This document shows positions 53,586 to 62,245 of a stretch of DNA of 64,000 bases, in pieces. The position numbers and the translations under genes are program-made. Position 1 is the stretch's first letter. Each line of letters begins with the position of its first letter. The stretch lies in the NCBI GenBank assembly GCA_937926105.1, contig CALANS010000117.1, positions 151,623 through 215,622 on the forward strand. The letters run 5' to 3'. This stretch comes from an uncultured Actinomycetes bacterium (lineage in GTDB: Bacteria > Actinomycetota > Actinomycetes > Mycobacteriales > Nakamurellaceae). Below the pieces are notes generated by a model that did not search any database, was not told the origin of the DNA, and saw nothing but the letters and a program-made list of their open reading frames with translations.

Positions 53586-53637
53586 CTCCACGCCGCCGAA
53601 CGGCTCGGCGTCGACCCGATCCCGCAGGCTCAGCGGC

Positions 53638-54660
53638 ATGAGCAGAGATACCCGCACCCCCGCGTCCGTCGTGCGGCTGTCCGGTGTGCAAGGCCTGGCG
53701 GTCGCGGTTCCGCAGCTGCTCGGCTTCCAGCCCACCGACAGTCTGGTCGTGCTGTGCCTGCGGGCGCCGCGCGGCCGGATCGGGCCGGTCGCCCGCATCG
53801 ACCTGTTCGATCCCGGGAACGACGGCCCGGTCGATCAGCTCGTCGGTTGCGCGGTCCGGTATGCGGATGCCGCAGCGGTGCTGTGCTACCACGACGGCCC
53901 TCGCCCCGGCTGTCTGGATGTGCTGCTGGATGCGCTCGCCGCGGCCGAGGTGCCGGTGACGGAGGTGGTGGCGGTGCGGGAGGGCCGCCTCTATCGCGCC
54001 GAGTCGCCGACCGCACAGGATGCGGACGCCGGGGTGCCGCTGCCCGGCCCGGAGGACCGACAGGCCGGCCGGCTGGCCGCCGCCGCCGCCCTGGCCGGGC
54101 GCCGCGCCCTGCCGGACCGGCAGGCACTGCGGGCCTCGGTCGCGGGACCGTCGGAAGCTCTACTGATGGCCGCGCGGGCCGAGCTCGACGCGATCCGTGC
54201 TCCTGACCCGTCACCGGCCTGCGATCTCATCCCGGCTCCACCGATGGCAGCCAGGGTGGACGCCGCCTTCGCGACGGCGATGGCCGAGCAGGCCGAATGC
54301 GGCCCGATATCGGCGGCTACCGCGGCCGAGCTGATCGTGCTCGCCGGCGATGTCGGTTGCCGAGACCGCCTGGTGGCCAGGGCGGTCGCCGGCGATGACC
54401 CGTCGGTGGTGCCGATGCTGATCGCGGTGGTCTCCCGGTGCCCGGACGAGGCGGTGCCCGGCATCGGCGCCGTGCTGGCGGTCGCGGCGTACCGATACGG
54501 CGACGGCGCCCTGGCGCACTGCGCGGTCGACCGGGTGCTGTCCGTCGAACCGGCACACCGGATGGCGCACCTGATGCTCGCTGTGATGGCCGGCGGGTTA
54601 CCACCCTCCAGCCTGGCCGAGATGACGGACATCCTCGATGCGCCCCGCACGCGGCGATGA
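53638..54660 (+). CDS. DUF4192 protein
   Basis: The 340-aa protein has the DUF4192 signature VVRLSGVQGLAVAVPQLLGF followed by DSLVVLCLRAPRGRIGPVARIDL. The rest is an alpha-helical repeat-like region, with no membrane segment or known catalytic motif. The family is confined to actinobacteria and function is unknown. Start ATG 53638, no clear SD. Preceded by the 28-bp motif. Confidence 0.85.
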   Translation: MSRDTRTPASVVRLSGVQGLAVAVPQLLGFQPTDSLVVLCLRAPRGRIGPVARIDLFDPGNDGPVDQLVGCAVRYADAAAVLCYHDGPRPGCLDVLLDALAAAEVPVTEVVAVREGRLYRAESPTAQDADAGVPLPGPEDRQAGRLAAAAALAGRRALPDRQALRASVAGPSEALLMAARAELDAIRAPDPSPACDLIPAPPMAARVDAAFATAMAEQAECGPISAATAAELIVLAGDVGCRDRLVARAVAGDDPSVVPMLIAVVSRCPDEAVPGIGAVLAVAAYRYGDGALAHCAVDRVLSVEPAHRMAHLMLAVMAGGLPPSSLAEMTDILDAPRTRR

Positions 54661-54683
54661 CCGGGCCGGGCACCGTCGCCCGA

Positions 54684-55487
54684 TCACCCCAGCAGCGGCC
54701 GGATCACCTCTGCGGCGGTGAGCATCCCCACCAGCGACTCGGGAGTCGTCCGGGGGTGTGCCAGGCTCAGCGCCAGCCGAAACAGCAGGGCACGCCGCAG
54801 CACCTGTCCCCACTGCTGAAGGTGCTCCCAGCGCTGCACCAACTCGATCGGCGCCCCGCCCCAGGAGACGGCATCGACCACGATCACCGCGGCGGCGTAG
54901 TTGACGGGCCGCCAGTACGGCGTGAAGTCGATCACCGCCGGCGGGGCCGACCCGGCAAACAGCACGTTGCCGAACAGATCGCCGTGCACCACCTGGCTGG
55001 GCAGGTCCACCGGCGCGCGGCCGGCGGCGATCGCCTCGAACAGCCGGGCGCCGTGGCCGTCGCCGAGTCGCTGGGCTTCCTCGTCGATCTCACCCCAGGC
55101 CAGCCGGTCGGCCCATCGGTAGATGTCTTGCCGCTCGGCCAAGAACCGGGGAGCCGCGACGCCGGCGAGCGCCTCGTGCAACGCAAAGGAGGCGTCCACG
55201 ATGTCGTCGTAGCGTGCCGCCGGACGGCCGGACACGAAGCGCTGCGCGGACCAGCCGCCGACCACCCAGCGACCGTCCGAGGCCCGGATCGGCCGTGCGA
55301 CGCGGATTCCCGATACCCGCAACGATTCGAAGACACCGGCGGCCCAGGCCGCCTCCACCGGGTGGGCCGTCGGTTTGAGCACGGAGTCGCCGTGCCGCCA
55401 GGCCCGGCCGGAGGCACCGGCAAGTTGTTCACCCGTAGTACCGGCCAACCCAAAGGCGGCCAGCACGTGCTCGGGAGCTGTTGTCAC
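54684..55487 (-). CDS. TIGR02569 family phosphotransferase-like protein
   Basis: The 267-aa protein has a kinase-like/aminoglycoside phosphotransferase-type fold: SGRAWRHGDSVLKP, the catalytic region VVHGDLFGNVLF and VIDFTPYWRPVNYA. It corresponds to the actinobacterial TIGR02569 family beside moeZ in mycobacteria. Substrate unknown. GTG start 55487 with TAGCGT 7 nt upstream. Confidence 0.85.
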   Translation of the reverse strand: MTTAPEHVLAAFGLAGTTGEQLAGASGRAWRHGDSVLKPTAHPVEAAWAAGVFESLRVSGIRVARPIRASDGRWVVGGWSAQRFVSGRPAARYDDIVDASFALHEALAGVAAPRFLAERQDIYRWADRLAWGEIDEEAQRLGDGHGARLFEAIAAGRAPVDLPSQVVHGDLFGNVLFAGSAPPAVIDFTPYWRPVNYAAAVIVVDAVSWGGAPIELVQRWEHLQQWGQVLRRALLFRLALSLAHPRTTPESLVGMLTAAEVIRPLLG

Positions 55488-55494
55488 GTCTGGC

Positions 55495-55500
55495 ACGCTA
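55495..55500 (-). promoter_or_regulatory. leaderless -10 (TAGCGT) of TIGR02569 gene
   Basis: On the minus strand TAGCGT is 7 nt before the GTG at 55487, and no SD is present. Confidence 0.5.
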
Positions 55501-55537
55501 CCGGTCGCACCGGGCGGAACCGGGCAGGACCAGCCGA

Positions 55538-56716
55538 TCAGTACCGCGGCAGCGACGGGTCGACCTGATCGATCCAGGCCAGCACCCCGCCGCCGACGTG
55601 CACCGCGTCCGCGAACCCTGCCCCGTGCAGCGCCGCCAGACACTCGGCCGACCGGCCCCCGGACTTGCAGTACAGCACGATCGGCCGGTCCTGCGGCAGC
55701 TCCGCCAGCGCCTCGCCGGACAGGATCCGATCCTTCGGGATCAGCACGGATCCGGGGATCGCGACGATCGCCCGCTCGGCCGGCTCCCGCACGTCCACCA
55801 CCAGGACGTCGTCACCGTCGCTGAGCCGTTGCCGCAACTCGCTCGCAGTAATGGTGTGGCCGGCAGCCGCGGCAGCGGCTGCCGGCGTGCTGACCCCGCA
55901 GAACGCCTGGTAGTCCACCAGCTCGGTGACCGGAGCGGCCGTCGGATCGGGCCGAAGCGCCACGGTCCGGTAGCGCATCTCCAGCGCGTCGTAGACCAGC
56001 AGCCGGCCCAGCAGGCTGCGCCCGATACCGGTAATCAGCTTGATCGCCTCGGTACTCATCACCGAGCCGACGGCGGCGCACAACACACCCAGCACGCCGC
56101 CCTCCGCGCAGGAGGGCACGCTACCCGGGGGCGGCGGCACGGGGTACAGGTCGCGGTAGGTCGGGCCGTGCCCCGACCAGAACACGCTGACCTGGCCCTC
56201 GAACCGGAAGATCGAACCCCACACGTAGGGCTTGCCCAGCAGTGCACAGGCGTCGTTGACCAGGTAGCGGGTCGCGAAGTTGTCGGTGCCGTCCAGCACC
56301 AGGTCGTAGTCGGCAAACAGGTCCAGCGCGTTGCCGGAGTCCAGGTGCTGCTCGTGCAGCACGGTGCGTACCAGAGGGTTCACCTGGGCCACCGACTCGG
56401 CCGCGGACTGCGCCTTGGACCGGCCCAGGTCGGCTTGCCCATGAATCACCTGGCGTTGCAGGTTGGACTCGTCGACCACGTCGTCGTCGATGATGCCCAG
56501 CGTTCCGACACCGGCCGCCGCCAGGTACAGCAGCGCCGGCGAGCCCAGCCCGCCCGCACCGATCACCAGCACCCTGGCGTTCTTCAAACGGCGCTGGCCC
56601 GGCACCCCGACCTCCGGGATGATCAGGTGCCGCGAATAGCGCTGTACCTCCGACCTGGTGAGCTCCGGACCGGGCTCGACCAGCGGCGGCAGCGCGTCCA
56701 CCACTGATGCGGTCAT
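55538..56716 (-). CDS. moeZ: adenylyltransferase/sulfurtransferase MoeZ
   Basis: The 392-aa fusion has an N-terminal ThiF/MoeB E1-like domain (RVLVIGAGGLGSPALLYLAAAG, IIDDDVVDESNLQRQ, LDGTDNFATRYLVND) and a C-terminal rhodanese domain with the catalytic Cys loop VLYCKSGGRSAE. It activates and sulfurates carrier proteins for molybdopterin, thiamine or cysteine synthesis. CAGACT is 6 nt before the ATG, a possible leaderless start. Neighbours as in mycobacteria. Confidence 0.94.
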   Translation of the reverse strand: MTASVVDALPPLVEPGPELTRSEVQRYSRHLIIPEVGVPGQRRLKNARVLVIGAGGLGSPALLYLAAAGVGTLGIIDDDVVDESNLQRQVIHGQADLGRSKAQSAAESVAQVNPLVRTVLHEQHLDSGNALDLFADYDLVLDGTDNFATRYLVNDACALLGKPYVWGSIFRFEGQVSVFWSGHGPTYRDLYPVPPPPGSVPSCAEGGVLGVLCAAVGSVMSTEAIKLITGIGRSLLGRLLVYDALEMRYRTVALRPDPTAAPVTELVDYQAFCGVSTPAAAAAAAGHTITASELRQRLSDGDDVLVVDVREPAERAIVAIPGSVLIPKDRILSGEALAELPQDRPIVLYCKSGGRSAECLAALHGAGFADAVHVGGGVLAWIDQVDPSLPRY

Positions 56717-56779
56717 GCAGCCAGTCTGGCACAGCTTCGGCCGGTCATCACCGAAGCTGTGCGCGGCAGCCGGCCTCCG

Positions 56780-58108
56780 TCACCCGCCCTGCGGCGATCC
56801 GGTCGCGGTCGCATCGACCGATGGGCCGCGCGGGTACGGGAACGGGTTGTACTTGCAGACCTTACCGTCGGCGTGCACCGGCCCGCCGGGGTTGAGCTTG
56901 GCCAGATCATCGTCGGAAGTGCTCCAGGATTGCTGCATCATCACCGGGGCGAGCCCGCCGTTGTCCGGGCATGGCTGGTGGTGAAAGCCCAAGGCGTGGC
57001 CCACCTCGTGGTTGATGGCATACACCCGGTAGGACCCGAGGTCCCCGTTGTAGGAGACGGCTCCGCGGACCCACCGGGCATCGTTGATGAACACCCGGCC
57101 GTCCTGCCGGTTGTAGCAACTGGCCTCCAGCTGGATCTGCCAGCCACAGTTCTGCGCAGCCCGAACCGTCATCTGGCTGGTCAGGCTGACCCGGAAATCG
57201 GGCTCGCCGGAATCCACCCGCTGCAGGGTGAAGGTGCCGCCACCGATCCAGGATCGGGAGTCGGACAGCACCGCCACCACCGCGTCCGCGAACATCGCGT
57301 CGTCCGCGGTGGGTTCGATGCCGTCCTCTACCTCGACGGTGAAGGTGCGATGGTCCGACCCATCGCCGATCGGCTTGGAGGTGCCGGGCACCACGTGGAA
57401 AGTGCCGTCACCGGTCTTGGCGAAGGCTGCCCCCGGCGGCAGCGCACCAGCCGCAATGCCCTTGAAGACGCCATTCGGGTCGGCGCCGGTCACGGCGGGC
57501 ACGGTGGTGCCGGTGCGCGCGTCGGACATCTCGGTGCGCTCGACGGTCGTGGTGACGGCCGGCTGTTGAACCGTCACCGTGGTGGGCACGGAGGACGGTC
57601 CGACGGTGACGGTGACCGATCCGCCCGAACCGCCGGTGGAGCCGGGCGTCGCGGCATCCGTTCCGGAGGATGCGGTCAGCCCGACGATCGCCACCACCGT
57701 CAGCGCGACCAGCACCGGCAACGCGTAGGCACGCCACCCGTAGTGGTGCACGAACCAGCCGATGGCGCTGCGCCGGCGCTGCGGTCGCGACCTGCGCGGG
57801 GGCCGATCGTCCGCCGCCGACGGCTGCGGCACCGGGTCCCATCGAGCACGCAGCGGCTGCGGCCCTTCCGCGAGGTCCGGCTGCTGCTCGTCGTCCCACA
57901 GCGTGGATCGGGACAGGGCCCTCGACCTCGTCGGGACAGCCTCGACCCGAGCGCCTCGGGTGGACCCGGCGGCTCGGGCGGGGCTGACCGACCGGGTGCT
58001 CGCAGGAACCCGGTCGACCGGCGACCCGGCCCTCCCGCCGCCAGAGCCGGCGCGACCGCCCCGTCCGACGCGGCCGCCGTCGGCGGGGCCGCGATCGTTG
58101 CTGCTCAC
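56780..58108 (-). CDS. DUF3152 extracytoplasmic metalloprotease
   Basis: The 442-aa protein has a cytosolic Pro/Arg-rich N-terminus, one membrane helix (YALPVLVALTVVAIVGL, about 120-137) and an outer zincin domain. The domain carries INHEVGHALGFHHQPC, the HExxHxxGxxH metzincin zinc motif, with a conserved Cys-rich surround (NCGWQIQLEASCYNRQ). It is the DUF3152 family next to moeZ. The substrate is unknown. GTG 58108 lies 4 bp after the hydrolase stop. Confidence 0.88.
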   Translation of the reverse strand: MSSNDRGPADGGRVGRGGRAGSGGGRAGSPVDRVPASTRSVSPARAAGSTRGARVEAVPTRSRALSRSTLWDDEQQPDLAEGPQPLRARWDPVPQPSAADDRPPRRSRPQRRRSAIGWFVHHYGWRAYALPVLVALTVVAIVGLTASSGTDAATPGSTGGSGGSVTVTVGPSSVPTTVTVQQPAVTTTVERTEMSDARTGTTVPAVTGADPNGVFKGIAAGALPPGAAFAKTGDGTFHVVPGTSKPIGDGSDHRTFTVEVEDGIEPTADDAMFADAVVAVLSDSRSWIGGGTFTLQRVDSGEPDFRVSLTSQMTVRAAQNCGWQIQLEASCYNRQDGRVFINDARWVRGAVSYNGDLGSYRVYAINHEVGHALGFHHQPCPDNGGLAPVMMQQSWSTSDDDLAKLNPGGPVHADGKVCKYNPFPYPRGPSVDATATGSPQGG

Positions 58109-58112
58109 GCCG

Positions 58113-59165
58113 TCAGGTTGCCACAGGTCGAGCCATCGACGGCAGCGGCGCGCCCGCGCTCGGAGGCTCGCCACCCCACATCGCGACCATGGCGCGCGCG
58201 GTATCCGCGGGACGCTCCATCTGCGCCACGTGGCCGGTTCGGGCCAGCACCAGCAATCGGGCGTCGGCGAAGTGGTCGGCGGTTCGAGGCGCCAGCCGGA
58301 CGTCCACCAACCGGTCGCGGGCACCCCACACCACCAGCACGGGCACCCGCACCGAACGAGCGGCGGCGGCGAACGAGAACCGCCCGAGCCGTAGCTGTGC
58401 TCTGATCAAGGAGCGTAGCGAGCGGATGGTCGCCACTCGGGTCCACGGCAAGCCGGCCCGTCGGGCGAATTCCTGTTCCGCCGCAAGAAGATCGTCGGCG
58501 GTCAGCATGTCCGGCTCACCGAAGCAGGCCGCCGCCATCCCACGGGCCCGGTCGGCCGAACCGACGGCGGCGAGCCGCCGTTCCGCCGCGCCCAACATGC
58601 CCGGCAGCATCACCAAGGCCAGCCGTGGGTCCGCGCCGCGTTCCCCGACCAGCCGTAGGTCCGGCACCGCGGGCGAGATCAGCGTCAGGGTGCGCACCAG
58701 CTGCGGATGCCGCGCCGCGAGGAACGTCGCGACCACGCCGCCCCGGGAATTGCCCACTAGGTGTACCGGCTGACCGGAGACGTCCTCGATGAGTCGCGCG
58801 ACCAGGTCCGCTTCGGCCGTCAGCGAGTAGCGGCCACTGGGCGGCGGATCCGACCGGCCTGACCCCGGGAGATCGGGGGCGAAGCCCGTCGCCTGCGTCG
58901 ACAGCGCCGCGGCCAGCCGGTCCCAGTTCCCGGATGCGCCTTCAAGCCCATGGATGTACCAGGCGTGCGGCCGATCGGGGCCGCCGGTGCGACGGACGTA
59001 CACCCCGGCGCCACCGACCAGGTGCACCCGTCCCGGTGGCGACGGCTCCGCGTACCCGGGGATCGGGGCCAGCTCGCGGTCCGCCAGCGGCGCGGTCGTC
59101 CACGCGGCCAGTTCGTCGCGCGGGCGGGGTCCGAAGGACGACGAGATCGCAGACATGCTCTCCAT
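58113..59165 (-). CDS. alpha/beta hydrolase
   Basis: The 350-aa protein has AWYIHGLEGASGNWDRLAAAL (oxyanion region), the nucleophile elbow VGNSRGGVVATFL with Ser, Asp in GARDRLVDV and His in ARTGHVAQMERP. Probably an esterase or lipase. In M. tuberculosis the related lipV gene also neighbours adnA and the metalloprotease gene. Start ATG 59165; ATG 59156 in frame has GGAGAG just before. Confidence 0.9.
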   Translation of the reverse strand: MESMSAISSSFGPRPRDELAAWTTAPLADRELAPIPGYAEPSPPGRVHLVGGAGVYVRRTGGPDRPHAWYIHGLEGASGNWDRLAAALSTQATGFAPDLPGSGRSDPPPSGRYSLTAEADLVARLIEDVSGQPVHLVGNSRGGVVATFLAARHPQLVRTLTLISPAVPDLRLVGERGADPRLALVMLPGMLGAAERRLAAVGSADRARGMAAACFGEPDMLTADDLLAAEQEFARRAGLPWTRVATIRSLRSLIRAQLRLGRFSFAAAARSVRVPVLVVWGARDRLVDVRLAPRTADHFADARLLVLARTGHVAQMERPADTARAMVAMWGGEPPSAGAPLPSMARPVAT

Positions 59166-59248
59166 GGTGCCGTCTTGGAGCGCCACCCCGCGCGATCGGT
59201 GATGCTCGTCGCACCGCGTGGAGCCGTGGGCTGAGCTTGTGGCCGAGC

Positions 59249-59276
59249 TTGTCCCCCTGTCCGAATCCCATCCACA
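59249..59276 (+). promoter_or_regulatory. 28-bp motif, copy 2, upstream of WXG100-like gene
   Basis: Second copy of the element at 53558-53585 (differences at the 17th and 19th bases). It lies 87 bp before the ATG of the WXG100-like gene. Nothing else in the gap is recognisable. Confidence 0.6.
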
Positions 59277-59363
59277 TCCAGGCGATGGCCACCCAGCCGG
59301 GGACTCGGTCGCTCCTAGCGTCACCAGCAGACCAGCAGCACCCACGACGGCGGAAGGAGGGAG

Positions 59364-59663
59364 ATGAGCTGCGATCTGGACGTCGATACCGACATGCTGC
59401 GGCGGGCCTCCGAGCTGCTGCGCGCGGCCGCCGTGTCCATCGCGGTACCCCCGGGCGCGGGCGACCCGCTCGATGCGGGCGAGCACGCGGCCGGCGGATC
59501 GGCGGCGGGCCGGCAGGCCTGGCACGCCCTCGCCACTCGAGTCCAGCAGGCGGACCAGGCCGCCGGCTTGCTGGTGGGTTACGCCACCCGGCTGGCCGGC
59601 ATGCTCGATCACGCGGCTGCGCTGTTCGACCAAGCCGAAGCGCTATGCCGGATGGGCGGGTGA
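59364..59663 (+). CDS. WXG100-like small helical protein
   Basis: The 99-aa protein begins SCDLDVDTDMLRRASELLRA and forms two helices with a Gly/Ala-rich turn (GSAAGRQAWHALATRVQQA), the size and shape of ESX-type WXG100 or DUF2563-like partners. The central Trp is in QAW rather than WxG, and no YxxxD/E tail is obvious. AAGGAGGG precedes the ATG. It probably pairs with the DUF1023 protein 3 bp downstream; no ESX core gene is nearby. Confidence 0.6.
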   Translation: MSCDLDVDTDMLRRASELLRAAAVSIAVPPGAGDPLDAGEHAAGGSAAGRQAWHALATRVQQADQAAGLLVGYATRLAGMLDHAAALFDQAEALCRMGG

Positions 59664-59666
59664 CGG

Positions 59667-61298
59667 ATGGCGCATCCGACCACCGACTGGGCGCACTTGT
59701 ACGGACTGCCCGATCCGGGGGTGCCGGCCGCAGCAGTGCTGGATGGCCGCCCGGACGGGCTCCGCCTCATCGCGGCGCGCGTCCGCCAGATCGCCGGAAC
59801 TGCCGAGGAGTGCCGTCAGACGGCGCACCGGGCGGCTGCGGCCGTCCAGGCCGGGTGGACGGCACAGGCGCCCCGAGCCGCCGTCTCGTCCCTGGCGACG
59901 TTCTCGCGTCGGCTCGCCGATGTCGGCGCAGCGATCGGCGCCGCCATTGACGACTACGCGGCCGACGTCGAGCGCTGCTGCCAGCAAGTCACCTACTTCT
60001 ATGACTCCGCAGATACCCTCATCGACGCCCGCGACCTGCGGCGTAGTTTCCCGGAGATCCCGGCAATCCAAGTCTTCCCCCAGATGGCGGAGCGTCGCGG
60101 CCTGGTGCAGCGGCTGTATGTCGCGATGGCACAGCAGAGCCAGGCACTCGATGATGCGGCGCTACGGCTATACGCCCGGCTCGACGTCGACCCCCGGGAT
60201 GGTTTGCCCGGTGCCGTGGATGGGCCGCGAGCGTCGGTGCCCGCCGGTGCCGGTGCCACCGACGCTCGCAACCGGGCCAGGTTGGTCGCCGACCTGGTGT
60301 CCGCCTCCCGGCAGCGTCGCGAATTTGCCGCGGCGATCCAGCGCGAACTGACCGAGGCGGCGGCGGCCCATCCCGGCCCGGTGCAATTGCTCGAGTACGA
60401 CCCCACCAGCCCCTCCGGCCAAGGCGGCGTCGCCATTGCGCTGGGCGCCGTCGCCGACGCCGACACGGTCGCCGTACTCGTCCCGGGCGTGGGGAATTCG
60501 CCGTCGGACCTGTCGGACACACTGGATGTCGCTTCCGGACTGGTGTCGGCTGCCTCGGCGGCGGCGCCGGGGACCAGCACCGCCGCGGTGGTGTGGCTGG
60601 GCTACAACGCGCCGCTGAGCTGGACCGCTGATCCCAAGGCCAGCACGTCGCTGGGCGAACTCGCCCGAGCCGTGCCCGATTCGCTCATCGCCGCCAACGG
60701 CATCGACGCCGTCGGCGGCGGAGCGCAGTTGGCCACCTTCTGTGGCCAGCTGCGCGACATGATGGACACCTCCGCTGGTCTGACCCTGATCGGGCACTCG
60801 TACGGGTCGACGGTGGTGTCCCAGGCTGCCGTGCGATTGCCCCGGTACTCCGGCGTGGACGACATCGTGTTGCTGGCCTCCCCTGGCGCCGGCCCAGGGC
60901 CGACCAACGCCGATGACTACTCGGCGGTGCCTGCCGACCACGTGTACGCGCTGGCCTTCCCGCAGGATCCGGTGCCATCCTCGGGGCTGGATGCGATCGC
61001 CTCGCTGGTGAGTCCGCCCCCGCCCGGGGGCCCGTACGGGGCAGATCCGGATTCACCTGGGTTCGGCGCACAGGTCATCGACGTGCCCTCCGGGGTCACC
61101 CTGCTGCACGAGCCGAACTGGCTCACCACCGCGGCCAGCGCGGGCGCCGCGGTGCCGCTGGGCATCGCGGGGGTGGACCCGCTGAACGACATCAACCAGC
61201 ACGCGTTGACCAACTATCTGGGTGCCACCGCGTTGACGGCCGTAGCCGCCGTGGTGGTCGGCCAGTACTCGAAGGTGCCGGTGCGCAGCCAGCGGTGA
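59667..61298 (+). CDS. DUF1023 alpha/beta hydrolase
   Basis: The 543-aa protein has an N-terminal helical region resembling WXG100 folds (RQIAGTAEECRQTAHRAAAA, LADVGAAIGAAIDDY) and a C-terminal DUF1023 hydrolase with ADTVAVLVPGVGNSPSDL, the nucleophile motif LTLIGHSYGSTVVSQA and LLASPGAGPGPTNADD. A hydrophobic segment (LTAVAAVVVGQY) ends the chain. DUF1023 proteins often accompany WXG100-like proteins and are probably surface-located. Substrate unknown. Confidence 0.87.
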   Translation: MAHPTTDWAHLYGLPDPGVPAAAVLDGRPDGLRLIAARVRQIAGTAEECRQTAHRAAAAVQAGWTAQAPRAAVSSLATFSRRLADVGAAIGAAIDDYAADVERCCQQVTYFYDSADTLIDARDLRRSFPEIPAIQVFPQMAERRGLVQRLYVAMAQQSQALDDAALRLYARLDVDPRDGLPGAVDGPRASVPAGAGATDARNRARLVADLVSASRQRREFAAAIQRELTEAAAAHPGPVQLLEYDPTSPSGQGGVAIALGAVADADTVAVLVPGVGNSPSDLSDTLDVASGLVSAASAAAPGTSTAAVVWLGYNAPLSWTADPKASTSLGELARAVPDSLIAANGIDAVGGGAQLATFCGQLRDMMDTSAGLTLIGHSYGSTVVSQAAVRLPRYSGVDDIVLLASPGAGPGPTNADDYSAVPADHVYALAFPQDPVPSSGLDAIASLVSPPPPGGPYGADPDSPGFGAQVIDVPSGVTLLHEPNWLTTAASAGAAVPLGIAGVDPLNDINQHALTNYLGATALTAVAAVVVGQYSKVPVRSQR

Positions 61299-61403
61299 CG
61301 AGCCCGGCGAGGACGGCCCGGCGTTCACGAGTCTGCGCGGCGGCCCGCGGTGACGGGTGTTGGGTAGTAGCCCGAGCGATCGCCGGTAACGGCAGCGAGC
61401 ACC

Positions 61404-62171
61404 ATGGGCACCATGACGGCACCCACCGACCCGCATGGCTACTACCGCCGGATAGGCCCCGTGCTGGTGGCGCATCTGGCCGGCCGGGAGGTCCACGCGA
61501 CGCTGGACGAACCGTCGGTCCGGGCCGAGCCCCTGGCCCTGGAGCCCGTCCCGTCCACCACCCAGGAGCTGCTCGCGCTGCTCACGCGAGGGCTCGGCCA
61601 GCTGCTGATCGGAACCACCGACCGGATCGCGCTGCACCTGATCCCCGGAGAGGGATCCGACATCGCCACGGCCGCCAGTGCCGCCCTGCAGCTGGCCGAG
61701 CAGTGCCTCGCCGACGGGCTGGCCCCGGTGGCACTCACCGATGGCGGGGACGGACTGTGGCTGATGGCGCGCGTCGGTGGTGACACGGCCGTCACCGCCG
61801 GCCGATATGCCCATCTGCTGACCGACCGGGCACCCGAGCTCGCCACCGCCGACCCGGCTCAGGCGGACGGTCGCAGCCTGCTGCAGGCCTACCCCGGGCC
61901 TGCCGGGACCCTGGTGCCGGTGCCATACACGCTGTTGCCGGATACCGCGTCACCGGACGCCGGCCACGCGGGGGCTGCGCGGTTCGATGCCGCGGGACCC
62001 GCCGCCATCCGCGCTGTGATCCCGCTGCACCTGGACGAGATTGCCGCCATGGCGGCAGGTATGCCGGCCGAGCTGACGGCCGACGACGTGCCGGGCCGGC
62101 TCGCCGATCGAGGTGACCTGGCCGCCGCCCTGCTGGACGCTCCACCGGGCGGTGTTTCACCGACCGCGTAG
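61404..62171 (+). CDS. degenerate LigD-polymerase-like (primase-like) protein
   Basis: The 255-aa protein aligns by eye, end to end, with the LigD polymerase (archaeo-eukaryotic primase-like) domain: YYRRIGPVLVAHLAGR at the N-terminus, LHLIPGEG where LigD has FDLDPGEG, TDGGDGLWLMARV for TSGSKGLHLYTPL, PVPYTLLP for IAPYSLRG, and DDVPGRLADRGDL for the final helix. Both Asp residues of DxD, the catalytic His and the third Asp (VDW) are replaced, so it should be catalytically dead. No ligase or nuclease domain is attached. Role unknown; nucleic-acid binding is possible. ATG 61404 or 61413. Confidence 0.68.
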   Translation: MGTMTAPTDPHGYYRRIGPVLVAHLAGREVHATLDEPSVRAEPLALEPVPSTTQELLALLTRGLGQLLIGTTDRIALHLIPGEGSDIATAASAALQLAEQCLADGLAPVALTDGGDGLWLMARVGGDTAVTAGRYAHLLTDRAPELATADPAQADGRSLLQAYPGPAGTLVPVPYTLLPDTASPDAGHAGAARFDAAGPAAIRAVIPLHLDEIAAMAAGMPAELTADDVPGRLADRGDLAAALLDAPPGGVSPTA

Positions 62172-62245
62172 GGTGGGCGCGCACCCGGCCGGACGGCGCC
62201 GGGCCGGGCCGGATGCCGGCCGTGACGACGCACAGGGGTAGCACC

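Noticed and set aside
54438..55568. Plus-strand frame opposite the TIGR02569 gene
   Set aside because: Composition is Arg/Gly/His-rich shadow; the opposite strand has phosphotransferase-like motifs.
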